This document shows, piece by piece, positions 48,117-60,658 of a stretch of 64,000 nt of DNA. Source of the stretch: Siphonodentalium dalli (Eukaryota; Mollusca; Scaphopoda; Gadilida; Siphonodentaliidae); contig CP136064.1 of the NCBI GenBank assembly GCA_032622095.1, forward strand, positions 126,095,605-126,159,604. The letters run 5' to 3'. Position 1 is the first letter of the stretch. Each line of letters begins with the position of its first letter. Under the pieces are notes generated by a model. The model did not search any database and was not told the DNA's origin. It saw only the letters and a program-made list of their open reading frames with translations. The position numbers were made by a program, and so were the translations under genes.

Positions 48117-48650
48117 TTATATGTTCCTAGCTGGGGTACCGGCGTTGCTCGGGTAAAGAAGATTAGAAACACTTGAAGCGATTTGACATACAGCTGCTCG
48201 ACGGGTTGCCATGTGAATGCGATTATCCTTTAGTCGAGCTTGATGTTCGTCTCCAAACTCCATGCAGGGTTTACCTCCCTTGATGACTCGTCTCGGTAAT
48301 ACCGCTGCAACCGGCGACATTTTCCCCACATTTGGTGGACTTCCGCGATATTAAAATATATACTAAGCGAACACAGCAACACGACGCCCTTGTTAAGCAC
48401 ACAAAATATCGAACAAAATTTGCATAAATTTTTGACTTTATGTTTTAAAAGTCCCACTAAAACCGAAGAACTATATTTCGAAACGGTGTGATTCGGTTCT
48501 CCGATAATGTTATCATCACAATAGTATAAACGCACGTGTGCGACATTGTCACAACTCGAACGGCATGTCAAACACAAGAGTCCTAATTTGCTGCAATTTT
48601 GACGAGTAGTTTGCGAAAATCGTCAACAAAACTTCCGCTCTGATTTTCCA
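48117..48650 (-). repeat. Dispersed repeat ending in GGTACCCCAGCTAGG
   Basis: On the minus strand it ends TTTACCCGAGCAACGCCGGT then ACCCCAGCTAGG, a type of 3-prime end seen in many invertebrate retroposons. The segment 48340-48645 matches 55090-55340 in inverse, including TTTTGTTGACGATTTTCGCA, TAGTGGGACTTT and AATATCGCG. It carries a 62-bp block absent there. A 115-codon frame (48577-48230) spans it but has no recognised domain. Confidence 0.6.
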
Positions 48651-50125
48651 TTCTGTCATTATGTTTTAGTGTGGGAATTGTTCTCAAAGCACATAGAAAA
48701 TTTGACATTGGAGCGATCGGGTTTCGCCATTGTTGGTGGAAAATCCCATGCTAAATATAGAAACACGCACTAGTACCCAGCCGGTTACAGAGTCAGAAAG
48801 GAAGTATGACTGGTGCGCTCTGGGAGAGATTGGTTCGTCTCACTGAGATGCTCGCGTAGCAGTCTATCTCTCTGTATTAGCGCGCACCGCGTGTATAATG
48901 TTCTCCAAATTATTGATAGCTGTGGTCCGCTGGCATATTATTTATAGATAATGGGTTTTTCCGGTTTAAAAGTCGAACTGCGCGACCAGGAGGCCGAGTC
49001 CGGTAAAAGGTGTAGTTGGGAATTTCAATTTCGTTTATTGTCCTTTACATTATTATGTCAATAATGTTGATTTTTGGTTTGTGACAAGCTATGTCAATTA
49101 CCAATAAAAGAAATTTAAAAGATAATTTTAAGTCTTATATTTCAACTTTAATAGATATTTTTCGTTCTGCAGCCCACAGATGGCTGTGGTCGGAGACGGC
49201 CGAGTCGGCCGCCGGTTCGTTAATTAGGTGCTGGTTGTTATTGTTATTTTAACGGAATTCTGAGTTGGTCATTCGCGAAACCAATATATTTTATATTCTA
49301 TAATTACAATCATGGGTATATAATATATGATCTTGAGCGCTTTACCATTTCTGACTATGGTTTTCTTGTTAGTTGTGTTCCTTTTTATAGAGAACCCGAG
49401 GCGCTCTGTGGGCACGTTGTTCTAAAATCGTGTGCATGTGACTATACATAATGTTCACTGTTTCTCTATTCTTGATATGGTAATGATTCAGATGGTTCTG
49501 TTTAGTGCGGTCTCTGTCGAAGATAACAATAAAGAGCGCTAGCTGGATTGTACTAAAGTAGTGCATGTATAGACACATTTGCATAATAAAATAATTTCCC
49601 AAATTATTGGAATGTATATATGGGTCCTAGTGCCAGATTTGAACTAGTAGTGTCAATTTGACATTGTTAGGCACAGAATAACACTTAACACACTTAGACC
49701 CCTAACATGTACTAAATGAACACAGGCCATACCGGGTGGTCAGCATATCTTTCAAGAAAATAGTTTAGACGATACAAAAGTATTATCCATATTATTTTTA
49801 TACAGCCATAAGATGATGACGACGCTGGTCGCTATGACCCATAATTCGATGCAGATAATTAGCACAGTACTTATATGAATGATGCTTTAATCTCAGCCGT
49901 TTTTACATGGAATATGAGCGATGGGTTAACTATTTACATTATTTCCACATATAGAACATTATATAAATGTGCACAATAAACTAGAGGTTGTAAACATACA
50001 AGGAACATGTGACACATTGTAATAAACAAACATGCAGCATTAACACACACTAAACATATATAAAACACACACAATAAAGCTACAAAGAAACAATAGTTGC
50101 ATTTACTACGTATCTTATTCATCAT
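48651..50125. other. Non-genic stretch
   Basis: No supported gene. The part next to 50126 may be a LINE 3-prime UTR. Confidence 0.35.
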
Positions 50126-50444
50126 TCATAATTGTGCCATTTTTATTAGAATTTTTTCAACCCGAGTTTTATAAAGATCGCCAAATTGTTTACTATGTCG
50201 AGTTAAGAAGTTCGAATAAGAGTTCTCTCGACGGTTCGTCATAACATGCCTTCGGAACGTATTTTCCTCGTAATTGTTCAAGTTGCGGACACAAAATAAT
50301 AAAATAGAATTCGTCGCATAGCATGGCGTTACAAAGTGCGCATGAACTATCTTTGTAACTGCTTTTATGTTTGCCATTCCGTTTTGTCCATCTACCGGTA
50401 TCATTACCTAATCTATGATTGGACATTCTTGTTTTCAAAGACAT
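50126..50444 (-). pseudogene. LINE ORF2 C-terminal fragment
   Basis: The frame from 50444 reads MSNHRLGNDTGRW, CALCNAMLCDEFYFIILC and RGKYVPKACYDEPSRELLFE, then shifts to the frame ending KQFGDLYKTRVEKILIKMAQ at 50126. This is the same NHRL - CxLC - DEF.F.LLC arrangement as at 15320-15480. Only the C-terminus remains. Confidence 0.8.
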
Positions 50445-53094
50445 TTAGTATCCCTCAATAATGGTTTAACACATTACAATGTTTACAAGTAGATTTGACG
50501 CTAAACTCCGTAGCCTTTAATGTTATTCTTCTAATCGCTGTGTCCCCTAAAATTCAATCAACCATGACAGTATGAACAAATCGGAAACTATGGTTCATGG
50601 CAATAATCCACACCAATTATTAACAATATCTGCCCACTTGGACTGGAGCTCAAGATTTTTGAAGTACTTATTTAGTGTTATATTATCCTCTTGTTTCCTC
50701 CTGTTTAGCACACATTGAAGCCCCCCACATGATAAACTGAAGACAACCCTTTCCCAAATACTCTATAGTACTCAATGGTACTCTTTCATAGAAAACAAAG
50801 ATTTCTGTTCTCGAGATGATATCTATGAAACCTTCATAGCCATCAATGTTAATCGTCTGACCCCTCGGTGGCCCCTGAAATTAACTCAATCATGAGCCTA
50901 TATATGAACAAATTATAAACTAGCTGTATATAGCAATCCTCCAAACCAAGTATAGTAAGAAAATCCCCCAGTGGGACTGAGAAGAGAGTCCATTCAGTCA
51001 CGACATGGTCCTTGCCTTGTACCTTTAAATATACATATATATATATATTAAATGTTTTACAATCATAATGCATATCCCTCCATTCGTTCAGATCGGCCAA
51101 ATGCCGCGAAATTGACATTTTTAAAATATCATTGTCGATACATTTTCTTAACAGCATCAGTCTACCAGTATCATAGCAGATTAACAGGAACACTCACTCA
51201 GGTGTGTTCATCTTGGTGTGGGGACAGAAACGGATACATGTACAAAGCACGATGCACCCTATATACATTGACTACAGTTGACTAGTTTGACATACACCGA
51301 GATGATATTTAAGTTATTTGCCACAAGCAATCGTCTGTGTCACCCTGCACATTATACCTAGAATAACCCACTAATTATACCCGTCAGGTATATATATACT
51401 TTTTCCCCATAATTATGTGACGGCTATTTATGAACACACTTATTTATGGGCTTCTTTCGTATCTGTATATAAGGTACAAATTCCCATCCACTTATCAACA
51501 AGAACGCCATAAATTCCAATGTCTATATCATTTGTTATACCAGTACGTTGTCTTCTTCAAATTAGCTGTGTATGTGTTGCTGACAGGGCAGACAGGCCTA
51601 TATGTTGCGTGTCTTGTCGACTCAGTCAAACTACCCGCATGTACCATGCTCATCAACATATATAGGCCCGCTCAGTCAGACTACCCGCATGTACCCATGC
51701 TCATCAACATATATAGACACGCAATGTGCCGTGCGACATTTCAAAGTCCTGAATTCGGCTTTTCAAGCTACTCATAATTTTCAGATTTATCGTTTTTCTT
51801 TATTCATGTGATAAAAATAGCTAGCTAAATTTCATGCCTGGCAATTCTTTTATTTCACACAGTTTCAATGATATAGAGGGACATCAATAATTGTCGCGAT
51901 GAGTTTTAAGATAATTAATTTCCTTGGGATTTTCTCGTTTGGAAGACACAATTGATTTTAGCAATTGTTTCAGTAAGACAAATTAGTGACATTATAGATG
52001 TTGTAATTTGAGATCTTGAACTCTGAATACATCTTCAAAACGTTGCACGGCTTTGTCGGTTAATTAATTTTGATCAGAGTTATATACTAACAGTGATCTA
52101 TTTAAATCGCCAGACGGTTTTATAATGGTTGTACCAGTCATGGAACGTCTTGTCATTACGCGTCGGGATAAAGCACCGTATAACATGTGATATACGAGCA
52201 CTTCAGGCTATATCTTGATCAGAATATGTATATAACCCTGTCGGAAGACATTCATTGCTCGGAGAATTTAAACACCTACAAGATAACGAGGTTGGAATGC
52301 AAATATAATTGTTTAATATATAATATTGACCTGACATATCCACGGAGTGTTATATTGGTGGCGGCGACCATGTGCGGGCACTCGTCTGGACTGGGTACAC
52401 GGTGACACACTTAACGCAATATCAAAGGTCGACTCTCATGGGGTGGAGCAGTTACACATGCAATTGAAAATTTGATTGCGATTGGGACAAACTCTACCAT
52501 GCACGGAGCCAGTCGTGACCATATTAACTGAGAAGTACATGCACAAGCTAACACTATACCTCCTTTGGGTATACCAACCATAAATGAAGAAGCGATAGTA
52601 CGCCATAAGAACTATCAAATAGTGGTATCTATAAATTATGTGCATTATCAAAAGGTGTAAACAGTAAATGGGCAATACATCGAACCATCGTCCTGCAATT
52701 ATGCCTACAATTAAACCTGGAATCTTTGCCGCGAACCGGGGACAGAAATAGATCGATGCACATAGAAGCTACGATAATATGCAGTTGTCAATCGGAATTT
52801 AAGTGAGATACGCATATTTGCCAACACCCATCAGGCCCGGGGACATCATTACATATCGATACAATAAGAGCTGTCACACGATGTCATCCAGACCTCAAAT
52901 TATCGATTGCTCAAGTAGTGTCATCGGTTCATCGTTTTTGATTGGCTATGGCAAGTGATCACACAACGGGGAGTTTCCTGTCCGTGTTCATGTGTATTTC
53001 GGCTTTATTTCGTCATTTCGTTGCAACTGTTAGCACGCGTCTTGTTGATTTATCTAGGCACTCCTACTCGAAGGAATTCTGATGCAGTATTGAA
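50445..53094. other. Gene-poor stretch
   Basis: A 51-bp tandem duplication at about 51624-51725 (ACCATGCTCATCAACATATA) is the only clear repeat. No gene is supported. Confidence 0.35.
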
Positions 53095-54422
53095 ATTACC
53101 TTTCATTTCTGCAGCGGAAATAATCAAAAAATTTAGATTATGAAGAAATAACCTGTAATGGATAGATGTGTGACAACCAATTATCTTATAGTATTCCGAA
53201 AATATACAGCCTGTGATTAAATTGTAGTATCTCCTGCCGCCGCCTAAGCATAAGATTTGACCACCTCAACCTATCTGATGATCAGTGTAACAAAACTGAA
53301 TACTCGATAGCAGGCGATGAACATCGAACTACCCCACAATGAATGGGGAGGACAACTATCCAAAAATTGACCAAGATCATCAGAGGATGAAGATACCAAT
53401 CCTGTCCCACCAAGTAATGATTCCGGAGATATACATCCAGTAACCGATGAAGGGAAAATTGGTCCAAACAAACAATCACATAGACCACTCATCGAGGCCG
53501 GTGAAGGAGAACTTGGTACGGAAAAACATGCTACGCTATTCTCTCACTGTGACACATCTGATTATAACACCACTACGTCACCAAGTGAGACCACAAAGAA
53601 GCAACTTGATGCTACTGTAGCAAATATCAGAACACAAAAGTATATCGAACCCCAGGCGAAACAATTGCGAAAAGAAAAAACGACAAAACAAAAGTCAAAA
53701 AAGCGCGAAGAACCAGATGAAGCCACTGATACAGAAAAGCTTAAATTCGCAAACTCCTTTATCTTGAAACTGGAAGCTCAGATACATGACCTGGAAACAG
53801 CAATAGAGTCCTGAAGATGCATGCCGCCGCGCAAGGAGATGGCATCCCTGCTCAAGCGCAATATTCACAAGAGCGGGCACAACCTCTTAACCATCACCAA
53901 GAGTGGGCACAACCTCTTAACTATCACCAACAATGGGCACAACCTCTTGACCATCACCATTGTTCAGCTGATTGTCAAAATTCTGCCCTGCAACAGCAAA
54001 TACACAGAATTGAGATGCAACAATTTCAAATGCGATTGAGTAACATTGAAGTTCAAGTACAACTAAAACCCAGATATAACCATATTCATCAAGTTCTGCC
54101 GCCACCAGGCTTTATTCATATGACACCTCCTCCTGTATTTAGTAGCTGTGGTCATCCACCGCCACATATGAGAACATATGGCACATACCATCACCCAGAG
54201 GTTAACCCAACTGTACCTCCAACAGTGCCAACGACACAGTACTCAGCACCCTTACAGCGAGGAGGGGAAAATGTGACCGGCACTCAAAAACAACAGCACC
54301 GACCCCCCATATTTAGAATCTGGAGAGAGAGCCGTGTACGGAAAGATGCTGACTACGAACCAACCCAGAATGTTCACCAACAGCAACACTGTACAACCTC
54401 CAAGAAGCAGCATCAGCCATGA
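53095..54422 (+). pseudogene. Degenerate retroelement ORF1-like region (coiled coil plus Q/H/P-rich)
   Basis: 53095-53140 carries the ISAAEIIKKFRL codons shared with 38492. A frame without ATG (53371-53814) encodes an acidic-polar stretch, a basic patch (KQLRKEKTTKQKSKKREE) and a heptad-like helix FANSFILKLEAQIHDLETAI. A +2 shift leads, overlapping by about 27 bases, into a 201-codon frame (53817-54422) rich in Q, H and P: three 10-residue repeats of AQPLNHHQ (53872-53960), then LQQQIHRIEMQQFQMRLSNI and proline-histidine repeats. A coiled coil followed by a Q/H-rich segment and a second helix suits ORF1 proteins of some invertebrate LINEs; that assignment is inference. A frameshifted host gene is the alternative. 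Confidence 0.45.
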
Positions 54423-55084
54423 ACAGAACCCAGGAGAACGCTGGAAATAGACACTCAACTCCAAAAAATCGCCTTTAGAAAAGACATACAAGATAGTATT
54501 CAACTCTCACCTAACCTGACAAATGTTTGTGCTGACACAACACAGCTCCAGCAGACAACGGACAGTACGCAGGTGGCAGTAAAGTAAAACTAATCCCAGT
54601 CTGTTTTGTCCCACGGCAGGGCGTCGACCGACAGGTGGAAACAACAACCGCACCTCCGAAACTCGTTCTAATAACACTCAACAGTAATTCCACCTATGTT
54701 CAAGAATATATCTGATTTATCTTGAGTATCGAGTAAAAATCGGAACCTTTACAACCAAAGGAACCCGATTTAGCCTCCGACCCAAGAGGGATAATCCTAT
54801 CTATTCGATAAGCGTATACACTTCCGCGGATGGATATTAATGTAGTTCTGATATTGATCAATGTTGGTAGCACTATTTTGTGATTCGAATCCCACCCTGG
54901 TCACCCTGTGGCCTGTAGTTCAACTATAAACTATCTATAACATAAGAAGCATCGATAGCTCATTTTTTTGCACCGGGTTTTCCAGCCAAAATAGCGAAAT
55001 CGATCGCCCCCAAGTTAAATTTCCTATACGTGTTATATACGTGTTAAGAACAATTCTAAAAACTCAATGGCATATATAACGCAG
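54423..55084. other. Non-genic stretch
   Basis: Includes a weak tRNA-like B-box (GATTCGAATCC, 54890-54900) that may be a SINE relic; see the rejected list. Confidence 0.35.
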
Positions 55085-55830
55085 AATTAGAGCGGCTGTT
55101 TTGTTGACGATTTTCGCAAGCTACTCGTCAAAATTGCAACAAATTGAACTCTTGTGTTTTACTTGCCATGCGTGTTGTCGTGACAGTATCGCAATATAGT
55201 TCTTTTGTTCTAGTGGGACTTTCCAAACCTAATGTACAAAATTACACAAATATTGTTCGATATGTTGTGTGTTAATAAGGGCAACATGTTGCTCTGTTCG
55301 CCTAGTATATATCTTAATATCGCGAAAGTCCTTTTTAATCAATGTTAACATGAGAAAAGTGGCCGCTTATAGTCACCAGCCAGATGGCATCAAACATGGC
55401 CGCCGTTTTTCAGACGCGGGACTAAGTTTGATCCAAATTACAGAAAAGTATGAAAATATCTACATTTTCGTGAAGCTAAGACATAATGCCCAACTGGTAA
55501 AATTGGAACTGCCCCAAAAAAGGCCGTCCGAAGTGGAAAATTTGACTATTTTTCACTAATATTTTTTAGATCAGTTTCTGCTATCTGACACTGGCTGTGA
55601 ATTGTGACTTTTTTTCTTCATGTTAACTGATCATCGGAGTAATAAATCTGTAACGTTTTGGGCACTATCGCCTTCCGATTTCTCAAAAAGTAGACTTTTA
55701 CAGAACGCTGTATAAAATTTCACCATAATCGCTATTGGGATTCTATTCATATGTCAACTATAAATGAGCAGAACTGGGCGATGTTAGTGACACATACCAT
55801 TAGATATGAATAACCCACATCAAGAGCCCA
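55085..55830 (+). repeat. Dispersed repeat, partner of 48340-48645 and 59765-60240
   Basis: 55090-55340 matches the inverse of 48340-48645. 55375-55830 matches the inverse of 59765-60240, with AAGTTTGATCCAAATTA, TAGATCAGTTTCT, TTTTACAGAACGC and AACTGGGCGATGTTAGTGA in the same order. Two repeats may be joined here. Confidence 0.65.
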
Positions 55831-57392
55831 ACAGGTATCACTTTGGCTCAAAATTGCCATCAAAATTGAGGCCATATATATGGAAAATAGTATTTATTTA
55901 TATATTGCACTAGCGTTCCCTGCAATGGCTTACAATGTGTGGTTGATGAATACTATTGGCTACTCTTACATCTATACAGTCCATCCTAACAGTTTGGATG
56001 CATCTTCATTATGTGTGATTATTGTAATCACTAACATTACCAGAAACATTGTATTTTACTATCACAAACTTGACATCAAAGTTGACAAAAAATAGAGAAA
56101 AATCCAAAATTAATCGATATGGCTTGCAAAACGGCAACCACATTTTGAATAAATCAGTCGATTTTCACATATATCTCGAGCATTATTGTCTTATGTTCCG
56201 AAAATGAAGCCGAATGTGACTCACTTCGTTATTAAACATATACGTTAATCAACTGACACCTAAATAGTCTATTCTGACAGTCCCCCGCGTGCTGTATGAG
56301 CCATGACAAATTCATTTTAAAGGATATGTAATTTTGCCGAATATTGATTTTGGTCTGGTCATGTTTTGGGATTGATATTGACCAAACATTTTGGGGGGTG
56401 GGCTCGATATGGACCAAACTTTGCGTAGAAAGTAAGAAGGACTTTACTGTGTGGATACTGTGACCCACTAACTTATACAAGACGGCATTCAACAGAAAGT
56501 GTTCATTTTATATAATTATTGTACTTCCGTTACACCGAGAGCAATACCAATGTGTCGATGAATTCGACTAACCTGACCCGCCTATATGTAATATCAATGC
56601 ATTACCAAGTTAGTGTAAACATATTTTTATTTCCAAACCAAATAATTGACATAATACACAGATGACATAAATATACAACATATAAGAGTTAATTTTGGAA
56701 ATGAGGATCAGACAACAAGCCCGAGGGCTTATATGAATTCTTCTCCTCTTTGGCGACATGTCCCTTCCCCAATAAGTGAGGGAGGGGTATCGATCAGACG
56801 GGAAGGGAATGAAATAATGGTTTAGGAGGAGTAGAAATATATAACTACATTTGAGTTAGGGATGGAAAATGGAAGAATATAGTGTTAGAAATAGCATGAT
56901 GTAGGGAGAGAGGGGGAGAGAGAGAGAGAGAGAAAGAAAAAAATAGAGAGAGAGAGTGGTGGGGAATAATTGAGTTGTTGCGTGGTTACAATTATGCTCG
57001 TCTATAGTAAGTTGCATGCGTCAGAAGCCATGGGAGGGGGTCAATCACGTTGGCTGTTAACTGGTTCCATTCGTCAAAAAGTAATTAATTGAACAGACAC
57101 GGCTACGAGTGTTCATAATCAAAGTATGTCGTGGAATATCTATATTTCGTGAGAACAAGTACGTACTCAGCAGCACTAACCCGAAACAGGACAATTCCCA
57201 TTTCAAGGGTGTTCACTGTGAATTTCGGAGCATCCCTCATGTGGAATCGTTTCATGTATGTGCAGGCGAATAGCAAGTAAGTAATATACAAAGTAATCGT
57301 TATCGGAAGGCATTTAATGCTACATATATCTGAGGAATATCTTGCTGCCGCATAACGCGACCGAATCCAAAGCAATTTGTTACTCGTTCAAA
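55831..57392. other. Non-genic stretch
   Basis: A purine-rich GA patch at about 56902-56956. Minus-strand frames at 56232-56492 and 57103-57375 have no recognised domain; the latter abuts the LINE fragment. Confidence 0.35.
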
Positions 57393-57881
57393 TCATGGGA
57401 ATCTTTTTGTTTTCATAATATATGTCTGTACTGCATTAAATATTTGTTTGTTTTCTCGAAGATTAAGCTCCCTTGATCCCCGTAATAGAGTATTCTCAGA
57501 TAGGACAACATTGGGTAGTGAATCATATAGCTCCCGTCTGGCCTCTTGATAAAATGTGCACTCAAAGAGATAGTGGTAAGTTGTCTCGAGTTCCCCACAT
57601 AAACAGAAGCGGATTTGTTTTACATGATTGTCTGTCAGGTCAGAACTCAGGTGGCTGCAGTTCAGTCTTAACCGGGTATGAAGGATATGAGATTTACGGC
57701 TTTTACTATGATAAAAATACGCAGGTGGACGTATATTGTCACTGTTGAAAATTACCAAGTTAGTTTCCACTAGCGGTTGGCTATTTAAGGCCGCTGATGG
57801 TAAGCGGTTTTTAAAGATATGAAACAACTTCAATGTATGCTTCTGTGTGAACTCATGGTATGGTGTATTACAACTTTTCAC
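57393..57881 (-). pseudogene. LINE ORF2 C-terminal fragment (CCHC-like tail)
   Basis: One open frame of 162 codons. The second half has ILHTRLRLNCSHLSSDL, then FCLCGELETTYHYLFECTFY and EARRELYDSL, ending near YIMKTKRF. This is the conserved tail of CR1/Jockey-like LINE reverse transcriptases: a TRLRL.C.L.. block followed by C-x-C-x(n)-H-x(4)-C. The catalytic domain is absent, so the copy is a 5-prime truncation. Confidence 0.85.
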
Positions 57882-58830
57882 AATGTGATGCTAACCAAAG
57901 TATAGTGATACCTTGTAATTGGTTTGTCGGAGAATGATATTGAAATGACATTTTTGAAGGAAATCAAGATATCACAATTTCTCGGCTCGGTCTCAAACAA
58001 ATATTGTTATTTCGTTACAACGTTTGTACATATCAGCAATTGAGATGCTCTCGCTAATAATGGTATCGACGTGCCATATGCCCTTAGTATTTCAGAGTAT
58101 TTGATAAAAAAAATCTTATTCGAAGGTAATGAGTAGATAACTGCAAACTGCGAACACATGAAGATACCACAGACACTTACCAAGTTACCAACATTATGTT
58201 GGCAGATGGGAATATCCAATTGACCACTGCCAACATGGACCATTAATCATCCTTTAGTATTCACCCTATTCATCGTTGATTAATTAGATAATAACAAATT
58301 GTAATATGCTAGGAACTGTCTATATGTATCCCCAGTTAATGTGATTGTGTGTGGCATTGAGTTATATTCAAATGTCATCATTATGCATACACCCTTGGTC
58401 ATTTTGCGTTATGTTAGTATTGGAATCTGCTCTACTGATATTTTCTTTTTGTTGGAGGCGAGAAGTGATTAAATTTTGACAGCACCAGTTATTGTGATTA
58501 CAAAGCCAGGAAGCTGTACATGTAAACATAATGCAATATCGATTAAAAATGGCTGATTAACGGAATCATATGTGCAAGGTGTAGTACCTCACATATTAAC
58601 GGGCTGTTGCTGGTTAAGCGGCATCATATAAATATTGGCCACAACCTTTCTGGTGACCAACACGAACATATCAGGGAAAAGAGTCCAACGATTAGCGGCA
58701 TGGCATCTCATTCTTTCCTCGTATTAGTATGGAAGGTGATGTTCTGGAAAAGGAGTTGACTTCATACTCATCACTCATTGTGTTAATTGGCACCAATATT
58801 TGATATAATATAATAAATAATGAATGTGTT
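57882..58830. other. Non-genic stretch
   Basis: No supported feature. Confidence 0.35.
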
Positions 58831-58884
58831 GTTAACTATGCCAAAATTGTGGTCCTCAATGACCACTATTTTGGCATAGTCAAC
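58831..58884. repeat. 54-bp hairpin, 24-bp arms
   Basis: GTTAACTATGCCAAAATTGT and following GGTC pair with GACCACTATTTTGGCATAGT and CAAC around a 6-nt CTCAAT loop, with two mismatches. There is no flanking duplication I can define. It could be a tiny MITE or, less likely, a small-RNA precursor. Confidence 0.7.
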
Positions 58885-59764
58885 TCGAAGCCATAGTGAT
58901 GATATAGTATTTTCAAAAGACTAGCATTCGTAATGTCTCGACTGAAAAAAAATTGTGCTAATAAAGAGCAAAATAGAATGAAGTTTTGTATTTGGCTGAC
59001 TATCACTTCCTAATCAAAGTTCTGCTCGTTTCCTTTCAAAACATGGCCAGAATCTCAAAAGAAATTTCAGCAAAATCCATAATACACCCTTTAAAATGAA
59101 TTTCCTATGGCTCATAAAATACTGTGGCAACCGACTAGTATATTTAATTGTCAGTGCATTAACTAACCAAGTGGACACAATTTGGTTACCGTACCCGTTT
59201 GGAACATCAGAGAATATTGTTAAATTTTCAAATCTTGGTTGCCATTTTGCGTAACTTGCATGGTATGTAACACTTAAGACAGTTCATTGGCCGCCATTAA
59301 GGTGACCATTTTGATCCAAAGTGAAAACTTTGATACTATTATGGTATTGTGAAATTTCGATATAGTTACGCTAATCAGGCAAATCGAGTTCATTCATGCC
59401 TCTAGCATTGTTTGAAACATGGAAACTCTCCCAAACAAGCACATGGATTAAAAGCTATATTATACGGTAATTTTCGACAGAGAGAATTCGAATTTGGAAA
59501 TTGTTGCTGTCGGACACGTTTTACCCGTCGGGCTGCATGCCATGCGGTCCGGTGGGGTCTCCATTTAGATACTGATATACGATTGTTATGCTAGACGTAT
59601 GGTACATGTATACATGTATATATATTGTTGCTGCTGTTAAATCTATTGATCCATCTACACATTAAAATGACCAATTCCCCGACTCTGAGCTATCTTCTTG
59701 AAAATCTACAACCCGGAAATCAACTCCACTACACTATTAAGGTGAAATATCCATTATAGGTAAT
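58885..59764. other. Non-genic stretch
   Basis: No supported gene. Confidence 0.35.
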
Positions 59765-60240
59765 AGTATGCATCACTAACATCGCCCAGTTCGGCTAATT
59801 TCATGGTAAATATGACTACACAATCCAATGGCGATTGTCTGAGAAATTTTACGCGTTCTGTAAAATTGACTGTTTAAGGTTTCGGAATGGTCCGGGCCCA
59901 AAGAATGACACATTTCATTGCTCCCATTATTAGTTAGCAATAAAAATAAAACATAAATCCAAATTCTCCACCAGTTCCAAACAGTAGAAACTGATCTAGA
60001 AAATATTAGTACTTGTAGTGGCCATCTTTTTAAATAAAAAGATGTTATTTTATGTCTTATAGCTTCAAACAATTAAGATATTCGCATACATTTGATTTCC
60101 ATATAAGATTTCCTCTCTATAATTCGGATCAAACTGAATCAGTGCCTCAAAAAAAACTTCGGCCATTGTTTACGTCCTCTGGTATGGTGTGAACGCGGCC
60201 AATTTTTGCATGTTAACATCGCTAAAAAGTGGAGAGACAT
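59765..60240 (-). repeat. Dispersed repeat, inverted partner of 55375-55830
   Basis: Matches 55375-55830 in inverse orientation. On the minus strand it contains a short ATG frame MAEVFFEALIQFDPNYREEI whose counterpart at 55398 is broken, so the family may derive from a coding sequence. Confidence 0.6.
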
Positions 60241-60658
60241 AATACGGAAGAAAATGCGTGGGTGAAATTAAGTCCTGGGGTGCAGGGGTACCATGCATTG
60301 CTATCAACTCATCTGCTAATAACGCATTTCTGCAATTTTAGGACAGTGGTCAAACTGCCCCTTTTTTATATGAAAATGCTGCAAAATCCGCTTCTTAAGT
60401 TGAGTTTCTGTGTTTAGTATATATCAAAGATTGGCCACATATCAAGAATATCAAGGACGCACGCGAAAGTTCAAGCAGAAGTGAATTGGTGAATAACATT
60501 TTTCACGGGAGAGGTTTTTGGAAATTTAACAATTCTCTTTTATTCAACAAAGACTATCAGAGTATCGTTCATGGGTTAATTAAAGAAAACTTTGACCGTT
60601 ACTTGCGTTATCCACTAGACTACTCCCCAATCATCCCCCAAAACCTACCAAATATTTT

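Noticed and set aside
54850..54915. tRNA gene or tRNA-derived SINE
   Set aside because: GATTCGAATCC resembles a B box and GTTGGTAGCAC weakly an A box, but no acceptor stem or full cloverleaf can be drawn.
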